A DNA stretch of 64,000 bases, taken from assembly GCA_037349105.1 (NCBI GenBank), contig JAYJMM010000099.1:744001-808000 (forward strand), in the 5' to 3' direction. Below, one piece after another: positions 50,586 to 62,544 of the stretch. Each line of letters opens with the position of its first letter. Position 1 is the stretch's first letter. The position numbers and the translations under genes are program-made. The notes beneath the pieces are model-generated. The model ran no database searches and was not told the origin of the DNA. It saw nothing but the letters and a program-made list of their open reading frames with translations. The stretch is from Limnomonas spitsbergensis. Lineage: Eukaryota; Chlorophyta; Chlorophyceae; Chlamydomonadales.

Positions 50586-51910
50586 TGACACAGGTGGCAA
50601 CCAGGCGGGGCAACCAGAAGTATAACTATAAACCAGTGGGTGAGGTGATAAATGAACAAACCACTTGGGACGACTACGGTACGGTGTGCCATGCAGAAAG
50701 CAAATCCAGTCGTGCATTTGAGTTTAGGGTAGGTGGGCTGATTCACTGCTTTTGCCAGTTTCTAGATGATTTATTATCACAAGCACTCCTGCGCAGAGTG
50801 AAAAGGCTGCAACTTCAGGAGAATGACCGGTCAGGTAAACCGGTGGCAATCCGGACGGTGGGCATGTCCCGCTGTAGTGGCCTTCACATGATTATACCAT
50901 CCGATCAGCCATCCCATCCTGACATAGGCATGTCTCGGTCTGCAATCTATTTGCACGCCGAATAAGCATGACTGTGCAGCGTTTTTCGACTGTCGCAACA
51001 GAGTATCCAATTACCGTGAAGGAAATAGCTAGGGGCCCAGAGGGAATACGGCTGTGTGTTAGGGTGGGGTGGGGATGACGACATTTGATCTCCAACGTAT
51101 TTGTTGAATAAAGAGGGGATTTCTAAACAGTAACGATGCAAGGTAGCCATTCAGGAGGGAAACAAGATCGCAAAAGTATGGAGTGAAATACGGCTTATGT
51201 CTCCACGCACGACTGCTCCCAGTAGAGTCGATCCCTATTTTAGAAGTAGAATTTTGCAGACAGGCATACAAATCAAACTGATAAATGTTCGACAGCTTGC
51301 ATATCAGAAGGACCCGGTCTGAGAACGTCGACCGAATTGAATGAAAATTCCGCTGGTGAGATGCAGTGCATAGTGCAGCTGGATTTTAAACATTGACTGA
51401 GAGTGCAAGACTGCACGGGGCTCGACAATCAAACTGACATTTTGAGCGATAGGAAAATCCATTAGCTTCTCAATCGATGCTCTATGCCCGATATGAACGA
51501 GCACCATAGGCGCGCTGGGCTCTACAAATCTATGTTTGCCACTAGGTATGACCTGTTGAGACCCCTGCCTCCCCCCTCCTGGCATGCAGGTTCAACAGAG
51601 TAAAGCAAGATCGGTTATTCGGAGGTCTCACCAGCCTCACCTGCTGGTTGAGGGTGAGGAAGCATGGAAGCCCTAAGGGTCTGGCTAGCTGGACGCATAG
51701 CTCACCAGTCTGGAACGCAAGTAGGCACTGGACCAATGCCAGACCAGGCTACCCTCATGAGCAAAGCTGGGACCATGCATGCAATTGCTAAATAATGGTT
51801 GAGGTTCTTTAAATGAGGCCTGTGTCTGAGACCAAGTTCGCTGCATTTAAGCTGAACCTGATGAAGAGCGCCGGAAGCAAGGGGGATTCACTCTGACCCA
51901 TTGGTGTTCA
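50586..51910. other. Intergenic stretch with no recognisable gene
   Basis: Short frames exist on both strands but none shows a domain, codon bias or splice pattern. The last 70 bases before the polyglutamine exon end in GCTGTCTTGCAG at about 51924, which looks like a splice acceptor. A noncoding 5' exon of the next gene may therefore lie here. Confidence 0.5.
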
Positions 51911-51925
51911 ATGCTGTCTTGCAGC

Positions 51926-54900
51926 ATGTCAGGCCAAGAAGGCTCTTTCAGAGGGCATCGAAGCCCGCAGCCGCAGCAGCAGCTTGAGGCTGCTTGGAGC
52001 GCTTTCCATAGCCGCACAAATCAAGATGCTGCAAGTAGCGGGCCGCGAGTACCTGAGCAGCAGCAGCAGCAGCAGCAGCAACCTTTCCCGACGCATGCTT
52101 TGAATCCCCAGCAGCAGCAACAGCAGCAGCAGCAAGCATTTCCAGCAGCTGGGCTGCAGCAGCAGCCGCAGCAGATGCCAGGTCAGGCGTCTGAGCAGAC
52201 ACCGGGCCTGCCTCAAGGCACCCTTCCCCACTGGTCGCAACAGGTTCCGCAGCAGTACCAGCAGCAGCAGTCCCACATAGCCATGCGGCTGCAGCAAGCG
52301 CAGGAGCAGTATGCTAGGACAGCGTTGCAGCAACAGCAACAGCAGCCTCAGAGTGCTGCTGGTGTGACTGGGAACTCAAGTGGCCAGCACCAGCGTTTCA
52401 GTGCTGAAATGCAGCGCCAGTATGGAGCTAACCTGCAGCCACAACAGCAGCTGCAGCAGCAGCAGTTCAATACCGGCCTGCAGCCTCAGCAGACACTGGG
52501 CATGCAGTCTCCATTCAGCTCGGGTGTTGTTCCGCAGCAGAGCGGGGGACAGAGCGGTGGCATGCAGCCTACCTTTCCTGAGCAGCCCAGCGCCAGCAGC
52601 GGCGCCAGCTTCAACGCAAACGGGCCTGGCGAAATGCGGCAGGCGCTGATGCAGCAGCTCAGGCAGAGTGTGCTGCAGAAAATGGGTTTCGGTGGCGGGG
52701 ACGAGGTACAGCACCACCAGATTGGCCGCCTACAGGGCCCCCCACTCAACACTATCCAACGCCAGCAGAGAGCGGCCGCCGCCGCTGCAGCAGCCTCCCC
52801 CGCGTTCCCGCCCCTGGCTGCGCAGACGCAGCCGCAGCTGTCCCCGTCTCCTGCGGCCAGCTTGCAGGTGGGCTTGGGAAAGCGGCTGTTGAGCGGGGAG
52901 CTCGTGGCGAGCGCGGAGGACCCCCGCTTGGCATCATCCCCCGCGCTGTCTCAGCCACTGATCCAGCAACAGGCCCTGGCCATGCACAAGCAGGCCCAGA
53001 GGAGGTTGCAGCTGCAGCTGCAGCAACAGCAGATGCAGCAGCAGATGCAACAGCAGCAGATGCAGCAGCAACAACAGCAGCAGCAGCAGATGCAGCAGCT
53101 GTTTCAGCAGCAGCAGCAAATAGTGCAGCAGCAGCTAGCTCAGCAGCAGCACCAAGTACCGAGTAAGCCGACGAGTTCTGGTGCAGATGCCCTGGGCTTT
53201 AGCTTGGACCTCTCAAATTCCTCGGGGCAGCCGTCGGTTCAAGAGGAAAGCCCCTTCGCCAAGGGTCAGAAGCAGCAGCAGCAGCAGCAGCAGTTGCAAC
53301 AGGGCAGCACTGCCTCAATGCAAATGCTGTCGCAGCCTGGCTTAAACCCTCGCAACCCTCCACAGCTGACTCAGCAGCAGCAGCAGTTGAACGCTCCTGT
53401 CCTCCCACCACAGCAGCTGGGGGGCCTGGCGCAACATCAACTGCATCAGCCAAGCTTCATAGGCATGACACAGCAGCAGCAGCAGCAGCAGGAGCAGCGG
53501 CAGCAGCAGCAGCAGCGGCAGCAGCAGCTTAACTTCTCTGGCCACCAGCAGCAACCGCAACTGCCGCAACAGCTGCAGCAGCAGCAGCTTGGGGGACGCA
53601 TCCTGCAGCAACTGCAGCATAAGCTAGGAGCTAGGTCCACATCGTTTTCTGACTCGCCGCAGCAGGTGAGCTCCCTCTTTGACCCGCTGCGACCCTCGCT
53701 GCCACCGCCGCAGCAGCAGCAGCAACAGATTGAGGATCCGTTTCAGCAGCAGCAGAGACAGCGGGACTCCCCGGCCTCGAGCTCAGCCCTACCGTCCCGC
53801 TCGCCGGGTATCGGGGACATGCCTGACATGCCGGTTGGTGCCCTCAAGCAGCAGCAGCAGCGGCTACAGCAGCAGCAGCAGGGGCAGCAGCAGCAGCAGC
53901 TCTCTGTCGATTTGTCTGCAGCACCTCGTCAGGCAGGCCAGCTGCCCGGCAGCGGCAGCAGCATGGGATCTGGCTCGTTGCTTCCCTGGTCTCCAGAGAT
54001 GCTGGCTGGCACGTCATCCCGAGCACCTAGCCTTCCCCGGCAGCAGCAGCAGCAGCAGGAGCAGCAGCGGTTGCTGGGTCGCCCGGCCTGGAACCCGCTT
54101 CAGGTGCAACAGATGCTGGCTTTGTTGCAGCAGCAGCAGCAGCGCTCCGGGGCTCCCATGGTGGCTGCAGGGGGCGCCCAGGCTTCCCCCAATGTGATGC
54201 CTGCTTGGCCCCTGCCCGCCGGCCTACTTCAGCCCCAGAGTCCCCAGGTGCTTGACGCTGTTTTGAAGAAGCAGAAGCTGGCGCAACCCCCGCAGCAGCA
54301 ACAGCCGCAGCAACAACAGCCGCAGCATCAGCAACAGCCGATGGTGCCCGGCAGCCACCTGGGCAGTGGAAGCGGCTGGCTGACGAGGCCTCCCGGGGCA
54401 ACTGTGCAGCAGATACAAATGATGGCAGCTCAGACGGCAGGGCAGCAGCAGCAGCAGCAGCAGACGCCTCAGCAGTTGCAGCAGCAGCCGATGTCTTCTC
54501 TGCAGCAGCAGCAGCAGCAGCAACAGCATTTGCCGCAGCAGCAACAGCATTTGCCGCAGCAGCAACCGAATATGATGTCTCTGCTGCCGCAACAGCAGCA
54601 ACAACAGATGCTGCAACAGCAGATGCCACAGCAGGTGCCGTTGCTGCTGCAACAGCAGCAACAGCTGTTGCAGCAGATGCCTTTGCTGCCGCAACAGCCG
54701 CACCAGCAGATACAACCGCTGCAGCGCTTGCCCCAGCAGATGCCGCAACAGCAGATGCTGCCTCAAATGCCCCCGCCGCCGCAGCTGCAACATCAGATGC
54801 AGCAACAGCAGCAACAGCTGCTGCCGCAACAACATATGCCGCAACAGCAGCTGCCCGCGCCGGAGGCGGTGCCTCAGGATTCCTCATCTCCTGCTCCGAA

Positions 54901-54983
54901 GCCCGCCGTTCCTTCGCAATTTCCTCCCGGTTCCCTGTCCGGTTTCGGCCCCGGGCCCTCAGGATTGCAGTGGACCGTGCCAG
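51926..54983 (+). other. Polyglutamine exon
   Basis: A 3058-bp open exon with dozens of Q runs of 3-9 residues. They are coded mainly by CAG with interspersed CAA, and by many CAGCAGATG (QQM) units near 53010-53100 and 54590-54850. It ends VPG at donor CCAG/GTGAGG (54983/54984). The antisense frames rich in alanine or leucine across the same DNA are shadows of the CAG repeats. Confidence 0.85.
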
Positions 54984-57900
54984 GTGAGGGGGACTTCGCA
55001 CACCATTGTTTCGTTTTCCCCGAGGCTGTACAACCATCCAGCTTTATTTCAGCTACATTTCAGCTACCTTCCGTCCCCCTTTGTCCGAGGCCACTACATG
55101 GCTTGTCATTCTGCTATGGCCGCCAGCCGTAGATCGGCCCGTGTTTGGTCCCAATCAGGTATTTTTTAGGCTGAGGAGAGGCCTGCTGAAGATGGCCTTG
55201 AAGCTGGATTTATTTACTAATTGTTTGGAAACCTTTATGGACACCGATTGAGAGTAACGTTAGCGTATATGCCATACCGGTATATGTCATTTGCATCAGA
55301 CTCCACTCCCCCCCGCCATATTTTCTTATTTTTTGCTAGCAGTACTGGTAGCGGTACACGTAGCAGTCTAATTACTGCACAGGGCCGCAACTGATGGGAA
55401 CTCCTTTCTCCCCATCCTCGCATCGCTTTTACATGCTGGTACTAAACGGGTACGAACCTGCCGTTACAGCGTGCAACCACAATGTTTTTTGTATATGGTA
55501 CCGGTAGTCTGGTCCTGTTCCACGTGCAACTACCGGTGCTGGATATTACTAAGTTCACACCTCGCAGCAACTCAGTGCAGGCTTAACATACCTAACTATG
55601 AGCGGAGGCTAATGCGAATAATATGTAATGCCGAAACGTTAATCGAGGCATACGGCACCATCAACCGAGGTGTATGGGGAGGGTGGGGTTCAAAATTTCA
55701 AACTGGGTGGGTCCCCATCCTCCGGGATAGCCTACCGTATGTTTGCGGCGTTCGCTTCTGAACGCTTTGTTGCTGGAGGTAAATAAGGATGGCGACCTTT
55801 TCACATTTCTCTTTGTTGCGTCATCGCATGAAAGCATCTCGCCTCGACCCGCCTTGTTCTCTTATTTGTCAGTGCCTGCCTGGCTGCCTGTAACCTGGCC
55901 AGGAACAGGAAGCTCTCCAACAAAAAACCTAAACCCTGACCAGGAAGCTCTCCAACAAAAACCTAAACCCTGGCCAGGAAGCTCTCCAACAAAAAACCTA
56001 AACCCTGACCAGGAAGCTCTCCAACATAAACCCTAAACCCTTGCCAGGAAGCTCTCCAACAAAAAAACCTAAACCCTGGCCAGGACCAGGAAGCTCTCAA
56101 AAAAACTGAACCCTAAACCCTCACCAGGACCAGGACGATCTTTAACAAAAACCCTAAACCCTAAACCCTGACCAGGACCAGGACCAGGAAGCTCTCCAGC
56201 AACATCGCTGCCCAGATCTACTTCGCTACCCAAACCCGCGGCGTCGCCCGCGGCCGTGCCTCAGATAGCCCAGCCCGCAGCGCCAATCAAGCCTCCAGCG
56301 GCCACGCCCAAGCCCCCGGCGGCTCCCAAAGGGTCGTCCAAAAAGAAAGCGCTCAGTTCTGCAGTGCCATTGGCACATACACCAGCGGTGAGTGCGTCTC
56401 CGCGTTTCTCAATCGGGCTGCACGGCTTATACTTTAGCGGGCTGCCCCTCGGCCAAATTGGGACCAAAGCTGGACTGGCCTACTGCTGTCGCCCAAGTTG
56501 CATAGCAGGCCATGCATGAGGCCTGCTATGGCCATTAGTAGACAGCTGAACTGCCGCTGTATGCGCAGTTTAGGGTGATTCAGCATGGAGCATAACCGCC
56601 TGTTAAGCATGGAGCATTACAGGCGATTCTGCTCCATGCTTTGACCTTTTCATTTCCTAAAACCCGTTGTTGGTTGCCTGTCCCTGCTCAGGCTGCGCCG
56701 GATGAGTCAACGCTCACTGTGGCCGTGCATCCCGCCAAACCGCTGCAGCCGGCGCCATGGCGCGCCAATGAGCGCGACACGCTGAGGAAGGGCCTGGTCA
56801 TGTTTGGCGTTGGAAGGTGGAAGGAGGTGCGGCATGTGCCTGTCAGCATTTATTTTAGTGGGTACTAAACCACCTTTGCTGGGCCGCCCCGCGGCCACCC
56901 CTGGGCCGATTCCCACCAAACCGGGACTGGCCTCCGGCCGGTGGCTTAAGCAGCAAGACTGGCCGCACTAGGGGCTTGTGGCCGGGGGCCACAGTGTAGC
57001 TGAACTGTAGCTGATAGTGGTATACCAGTCACTAAAAAAACACTGGTGTCTGGCAGCGTTCATTTTTTGTATACCTACTAATTCAAGCAGGCAAGCAGTC
57101 CACGCAGCCCGTTTTGTTAATTATTTGTCGCAAGACGGAAAACGTACCTCGGGTCCAGTTCGGCGATGTCTCAGTAACCACTCGGCCTTCGGTTGGAGTC
57201 CGCACGGGTCCGTATGGTATGCGTTCCTAAGGGTGCCTCTGCAGCCTATTTTTTCCCGAGTAGGTTTCAGGAGGGGTTCCAGGGTTTCGCCCCGATCGGG
57301 CGCTCGGCGGCTGCTGAACGGCCTTTGTCAGGTGGACTTGTTGCCGATAGAAGAAGAAGCGCTGGGGGCTGCAAGGGCTGCGCTAGGCAGACGGGCTGCA
57401 GTGTTGCGTACAGGGCTGTTCCCCAGATCAGCTTTGGGGGCCACCGGGCGGCAGCCACAGACCGAGGTGTGACTGGCCGCCGGTCACAGCCCAAGCAGCA
57501 GGGGCATGCTGCAGCCGGGAATGCGCCTGGCGGGCGAGGGGAGACTACCGTAGTTGAGGGTTGAGGGTGTAGATGCTGGACTTGCCATCCTCGTATATAT
57601 AGCGGTGTCCTGATCTGGGCCAGTATAATACCGGCGGTCGGACGCCGTAGAGCCGTCAAGCCACCAAGTGCTCTGGCAGTGCGTACGGTACTGTATCTAT
57701 ATTATGCAGTACACATGCGGTCATTCCCCTGCTCCAAAACCACGAATATGCTATGAGACCGTTGTCTTACTGGAGGCAGTGAGCAGCGGAATCTGTGGCC
57801 CGAGCTGCGGGATTAGCATGGGTCTGTGCATGGGTTCTGCGTCCCGCTGAATTGACAGCCGAATATACCCTGTTCGCTTAAGCGAGCCGCCCATGCAGCC

Positions 57901-60900
57901 GATGAAGGCCCGATTGGGACTAAACCCGGGCCGGCCCACAGCCGGCAGCCCAAGCAGCATGGCTGAGCACTCACGGGACCTCGGTCCCGAGCCCGGAGTG
58001 AAGGTGAAAGTTGTAGCTGAGGCACGAAAAGAAATAAAGAACACCGCCCGCCCGCCTGCAGATCCGCGCCTGGCTCACCTCCCAGCACCCGGCGCTGACC
58101 GTCCACGATGAAGGGGACGTGCGGACGGCGAGCATGCTGCTGGTTCAGCAGCTGCTGCCGCACATCAAGGAGAAGGAGGAGCTGGACGCAGTGCACGGCA
58201 TGCTGGGCAGGATGGTGGCCGAGGAGGAGGGCGGCGGGGTCCGGGAAGCGGCGGACGGTGGCCCTTGCAACTCGGTGGCCTTGGCGCCTTTCAAGGTGAG
58301 GGCATGACAGCGCACCGGTATCTCACTTTTCTTGGCACAGCAACTGTGCAGCTGCGTGTCACCTACCCACCAAGCAGAGGCCTCGTGCATGACCGATTGA
58401 CCTGCTATGCTGGTTTCGGCTGCCGGCCGTCGGCCCAGGAATGGTATTCTCTTCTCTTTGCTCCCTAAAGGCGCAGACCTGACAGCGACACTGCGTGCAT
58501 CTTTTAGTGGCTCAGCTATTGTGCTGGCTAGGCCTCTTGACCTATTAACCTGCTATGCTGGTTTCAGCTGCGATAGGCCGTGACCGACTGCCGCTGACTA
58601 GGCCGTTTGTCCAGGATCTGTATTCCATGGTCCTGGATTGGTCTTCTTAGGTCCAGGACTGGTACTTCATCTTGTCTCTCGTGGGAGTTATTGCCAGGAG
58701 GTGGCCCGCGGGAGGTGGTCTCGTAGCTGGAGCCACCTTGCTAGTGAAGCGGCTCCCATGTTTCTTTTTCCGGCTACAACACCACCTTCAGCGGGCCGCA
58801 CAAGGCCTGATGGGGACCAAATCGGGACCAGGTCGGCAGCGAGCAGCCCAAGCAGCGTGGCTGCCCACACACCTGGGGCCACAGTCCAGAGCCCTGATTG
58901 TAGCCAAGTTGTAGGCGAGTCACAATAGAGCAAGCAGCGCTGGAGCCTGATGTGTATGTCTGGGGGAGGGGGTGGCTGATGAGACATGCGGTTTGACCTG
59001 GGTCCTGCCTTTGTTGAATTTCTCCCCTGCGAGGCCACGGCTGGCGGCCAGGGGCCCAAGCAGCGAGGCTAGCCAGTGGCCACTCTTGGGACCCCTCGCC
59101 GGAAATCAAACAGTGGCTCAGAGTTCAGGGGCATCATGCAGGGTTCAAGGACAGGGTTCAGGGACAGCATGCAGGGTTTAAGGACAGGGTTCAGGGACAT
59201 CATGCAGGGTTTAAGGACAGGGTTCAGGGACATCATGCAGGGTTTAAGGACAGGGTTCAGAGACATCATGCAGGGTTCAAGGACAGGGTTCAGGGACAAC
59301 ATGCAGGGTTCAAGGACAGGGTTCAGGGACAACATGCAGGGTTCAAGGACAGGTTTTGGGGACAACATGCAGGGTTCAAGGACAGGGTTCAAGGACAGCA
59401 TGCAGGGTTCAAGGACAGGGTTCAAGGACAGGGTTCAGGGACATCATGCAGGGTTCAAGGACAGGGTTCAGGGGCAGCATGCAGGGTTCAAGGACAGGGT
59501 TCAGGGACATCATGCAGGGTTCAAGGACATGGTTCAGGGACATCATGCAGGGTTCAAGGACATGGTTCAGGGACATCATGCAGGGTTCAAGGACAGGGTT
59601 CAAGGACAGGGTTCAGGGACATCATGCAGGGTTCAAGGACAGGGTTCAGGGACATCATGAAGGGTTCAAGGACAGGGTTCAGGGGCAGCATGCAGGGTTC
59701 AAGGACAAGGTTCAAGGACAGCATGCAGGATTCAAGGACAGGGATCAGGGACAACATGCAGGGTTCAAGGACAGGGTTCAGGGACAACATGCAGGGTTCA
59801 AGGACAGGGTTCAGGGACATTGTTTATGGTTCAGGGACTGTACAGGGTTCAGGGACAGCATGCAGGGTTTAGGGTTAAAAGACTGTGTACAGGGTTCAAG
59901 GACAGTGTTTGTGATTCAGGGACAGTATGCAGGGTTTAGGGTACAGGGACATCTTCAGGGGTCAGGGACAGCATGCAGGGTTCAGGGACAGCGTCCAGGT
60001 TAATGGCTTTTGGATAAAGGACATGCCGCAGTCTACAAGGGCCCTTGAGGCATCCCTTACCCCCCCCCCCCTATCTGATCAACATTGAAACCTCAACCCC
60101 GACTGTGCCGTGACCTCACCCATACACTTTGCATCCACACACCGAGTGTGGTGGTCACACGATGAAACTGGTTAGGGGCCTGCTATGCTGCCTGATTAGC
60201 ACTGACCCCAAGTTTTAAGGGTTTCTTTCAACCTTGATGGCACACCCTAACATGATCCCCCCCACACACACTTTGCATCCACACACAGAGTGAGGTAGTC
60301 ATGGTGAAGCTGGCTAGGAGCCTTCCGCGCCGTCTGATGCTGCTTGACCAGCTGTCGGCCGCAGTTCAAGCCATGCAGCTGCAGGCCGGCGCAAAGGAAG
60401 CCTTCCTGGACCTAGTCAAGGGCTTGCCGGAGTGGCAAAAGCCTGCCAGGTGCGCATAAGAGGGCCTGCCAGAGTGGCAAAAGCCTGCCAGGTGTGCATC
60501 AGAGGGCTTGCCGGAGTGGCAAAAGCCTGCCACAAGCGCATTCGCGCATGAAAGGGCTTTCCAGAGTGGTTTAAGCCTGCCAGGTGTGCATGGAAGGGCC
60601 TGCCAGAGTGGCAACAGCCAGCCAGGTGCGCATGAAAGGGCCTCCCATAGTGGTGAACGCCGTCAAAAATGTTAGATCCGCACATGGCCAGTGGTTAGGA
60701 TTAACAGGCATCAGGCATCAGGCCTTCTTTGGCTGTCAGCTGGCCGGTGTCCGCTTGAATCCTGTTTGAATCCAGTTTGAATCCAGTTTGAATCCTGTTT
60801 GAATCATGTTTGAATCCAGTTTGAATCCTGTTTGAATCATGTTCGAATCCTGTTTGAATCATGTTCGAATCCTGTTTGAATCATGTTTGAATCCTGTTTG

Positions 60901-62517
60901 AATCCAGTTTGAATCATGTTTGAATCCAGTTTGAATCCTGTTTGAATCCTGTGTGTCTGTTCGCAGTTGGTGGACCCACGCGTCTGACGAGGCGCTTCTG
61001 TTGGGCGTGTACCGCCACGGGTACTGCAACTACGTGCCGGTACGCACCGACCCTGAGTACATGTCGGTGCTGACGCCGCTGACCGGTGACGCCGAGGTGG
61101 TTCCGGAGCCTGTGGGCCCGGGGGGAGCAAGAGGCGCCTCGGCTGCCCAGGTCGGTGGTACCTCTCAGCAGCAGGTCTCTGCGGGCAGCAAGGATGCGGG
61201 TACAGTCGTGCGCAGCCGTGCCGCAGGGGAGGCAAAGGAGCAGGAGGCCGACACGGGAGGGGGCAACGCTGCCTCCTCCTCTATCGTGATGGGCGCGGCG
61301 GCTATGGGGGTCCTTGCGGGAAAGGCGGCAGCCAACGCCGCTTACTGTCTGCGGGAGGTTGATCGTGCGAGCCCGGCTCTAGCCGCAGGCGGCAGCGATG
61401 GACCGCTGCTTCTGGAAGGATCTTCAGCGGCTGTGCCAGCGGCCAGCGCCCACGCGACAGACGATGGCGGCGCCGATGACGATGAGGATGGCGGCGGCGG
61501 CGGCGCCCGGATGGCGTCAACTACCCCGCAGAAGGGTGGGAAGGCCGGGCGGGCGCGCCTGTGCGGGGCCCGTCAACCGCTGACCGACGGCTGGCCAACC
61601 AACGAGGCGCTGACCAAGCGGGTTCAGCGTTTGCTTACCATGGCTGAGAGGGCGGTCAAGGCAGCGGTTGCTTCAGCAGCCGCGGCAGCGGCCGCGGCAG
61701 CGGCCGCGGCAGCTGCCGCGGCAGCGGTGCCGGCCATTGCCGGCGAAGATGTGGCACAGCCGCTTCCTGTGCTTACGTTGCAGGGCAAGGGCCGCGGGTT
61801 GCTGAAGGACAAGGCACTTCGAAAGGTGGGAGGAAGCCTCTAAACTCCTTAAGCCCTCTCCTCCCCAGCTGCTTCTGAGCCAGCCTCTGTGCTGTGTTGC
61901 GGAAATGTAGCTGTAGCACTAAGCAATGAACACTTGCCATGCTGCAGCTGAACACTTCAGCGCAAGCCTTTTCCCCCAAAAGCTTGGAAGGCGCAGCCAT
62001 GTGCTGCAGGGTGCAAGACCCCAAACCTGATATCTTGCTCCCCTCCTCAACATTCACCACCTGTCTGTTTGTCCACCTGTTTTCTCCCCAAACACTCTGT
62101 GGGTTGAGGGTTTGGCTAAACCCTAAATCCTACTCCCTACCTCACCACCCTTTTCCCCACTTCACCACCCAATTGCTGACACCCCTTTCCTCGCCCCCAC
62201 AGTCTACCGTCTGGTCTAGGAAAGACAAGCTCGAGCTGCTCAAGGCGCTCATGGCATGGGGCCTGCCGCTGAGCATGGCGGATATTTCGGCCATGGCAGC
62301 AACCGCGGCGCGCGAGCCGGAAGCGATGTACTCGCTGGAGCAGGGCGAGCGCCGGCGGGCGGCACCTAAGGGGATGCTGGGACCGGAGTTCTGCGCCCTG
62401 CTTCGCGGTCGCTGCCCAGGGCTGACCGGGAAGAGTGACGAGACAATGCTCAAGACGGTCGTGGAGATGGTTTCGGAGATGGAGGGCACGCACAGAGCCG
62501 CCTCGACAGGTGCTTAA
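51926..62517 (+). CDS. Polyglutamine protein with CHD-like SANT/SLIDE segments
   Basis: Exons that join in phase: 51926-54983, 56200-56387, 56692-56826, 58062-58295, 60289-60449, 60967-61825, 62203-62517. The product is about 1650 residues if it ends at the TAA at 62515. Exon 1 (about 1020 residues) is a low-complexity activation-domain-like region of Q with P, M, L and S. Later exons encode a proline/alanine linker with KGSSKKK, then WRANERDTLRKGLVMFGVGRW (split here: WRANERDTLRKG and LVMFGVGRWKE), a SANT-like start. A helical segment (residues of 58062-58295 and 60289-60449) follows, then WWTHASDEALLLGVYRHGY, and a third Trp-led segment VWSRKDKLELLKALMAWG. The WW-x5-LLxGVxxHGY block is characteristic of the C-terminal DNA-binding part of CHD6-9/Kismet remodelers. 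No ATPase exons are present. The likely role is in the nucleus, in chromatin or transcription. The start is uncertain because a CAG acceptor abuts the ATG. The 3' end is also uncertain because GACAG/GTGCTT at 62509/62510 could be a donor leading out of the window. Confidence 0.65.
55030..55190. repeat. Dispersed 'TTCAGCTACA' repeat copy
   Basis: TTTATTTCAGCTACATTTCAGCTACC leads into GGCCACTACATGGCTTGTCA, CAGCCGTAGATCGGCCCGTG and GAGGCCTGCTGAAGATGGCC. It lies directly after the donor of the polyglutamine exon. Confidence 0.75.
55905..56200 (+). repeat. Acceptor-junction array before the second exon of the polyglutamine gene
   Basis: Seven copies of CAGGAAGCTCTCCAACA, then AAAACCTAAACCCTGACC, about 34-45 bp apart (55909, 55940, 55974, 56008, 56044, 56084, 56130). 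The functional copy reads CAGGAAGCTCTCCAGCAACATC (split: CAGGAAGCTCTCCAG / CAACATC), where the AG is intact. In the copies the AG has become AA. Confidence 0.85.
56395..57010. repeat. Two dispersed GC-rich repeats around exon 3 of the polyglutamine gene
   Basis: Copies at about 56400-56560 and 56855-57010 share GGGCCGCCCCGCGGCCACC-like, GGGACCAAAGCTGGACTGG / CAAACCGGGACTGGCCTCC and GCC(CA/TTA)AGCAGCAAG words. The second ends GTGTAGCTGAACTGTAGCTG, the inverse of the TTCAGCTACA start. The family therefore has an inverted-end (MITE-like) layout. Confidence 0.7.
57200..58060. repeat. Further dispersed repeat copies in the long intron
   Basis: 57200-57370, 57410-57530 and 57875-57990 carry GGCCGATTGGGACTAAACCC-type blocks and CCCAAGCAGCATGGCTG words of the same family. 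No exon is seen in 56827-58061. Confidence 0.6.
58310..59085. repeat. Dispersed repeat copies in the intron after exon 4
   Basis: 58320-58470, 58500-58650, 58750-58930 and 58990-59080 each combine CTACAAC / CAGCTA words with GGGACCAAATCGGGACCAGG or GGCCACGGCTGGCGGCCAGG and CCCAAGCAGCG(T/A)GGCTG. The 58750 copy ends in inverse-type GTAGCCAAGTTGTAG. Confidence 0.65.
59120..60000. repeat. 33-bp intronic minisatellite
   Basis: About 22 regular copies of CATGCAGGGTTCAAGGACAG followed by GGTTCAGGGACAT, then a degenerate tail from 59830. The unit is a multiple of three, so long open frames occur on both strands; they are not genes. Confidence 0.96.
60130..60300 (+). repeat. Acceptor-junction copy before exon 5 of the polyglutamine gene
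   Basis: TTTGCATCCACACACCGAGT, then GTGGTGGTCACACGATGAAA (60128), parallels the functional TTTGCATCCACACACAGAGT, then GAGGTAGTCATGGTGAAG (60272). The functional acceptor is CACAG at 60288. Confidence 0.85.
60415..60672 (+). repeat. Donor-junction array after exon 5 of the polyglutamine gene
   Basis: GGGCTTGCCGGAGTGGCAAA, then AGCCTGCCAGGTGCGCAT, recurs six times at 43-55-bp spacing (60420 to 60650). Four copies keep a CCAGGTG(C/T)GCA donor. The first is the exon itself. Confidence 0.92.
60753..60952. repeat. 11-bp minisatellite before exon 6
   Basis: About 18 units of TTTGAATCCTG, TTTGAATCCAG or TTTGAATCATG. The array ends 14 bp before the TTCGCAG acceptor at 60966. Confidence 0.97.
61662..61735 (+). 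repeat. Polyalanine tract inside exon 6
   Basis: GCAGCGGCCGCGGCAGC-type codons encode about 18-20 alanines between a lysine-containing helix and PAIAGEDVAQ. It is in frame with the SANT-containing exon. Confidence 0.9.
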
Positions 62518-62544
62518 GCAGGGCGGATGGGCTGGGAGCGGATG

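Noticed and set aside
54027..55037. 336-codon alanine-rich minus-strand frame, and leucine-rich ones nearby
   Set aside because: They are antisense shadows of CAG/CAA glutamine codons. The plus-strand exon has splice signals and a phase match to the next exon.
59069..60003. Open frames of 118-215 codons on both strands
   Set aside because: The 33-bp repeat unit is a multiple of three, so frames stay open by chance.
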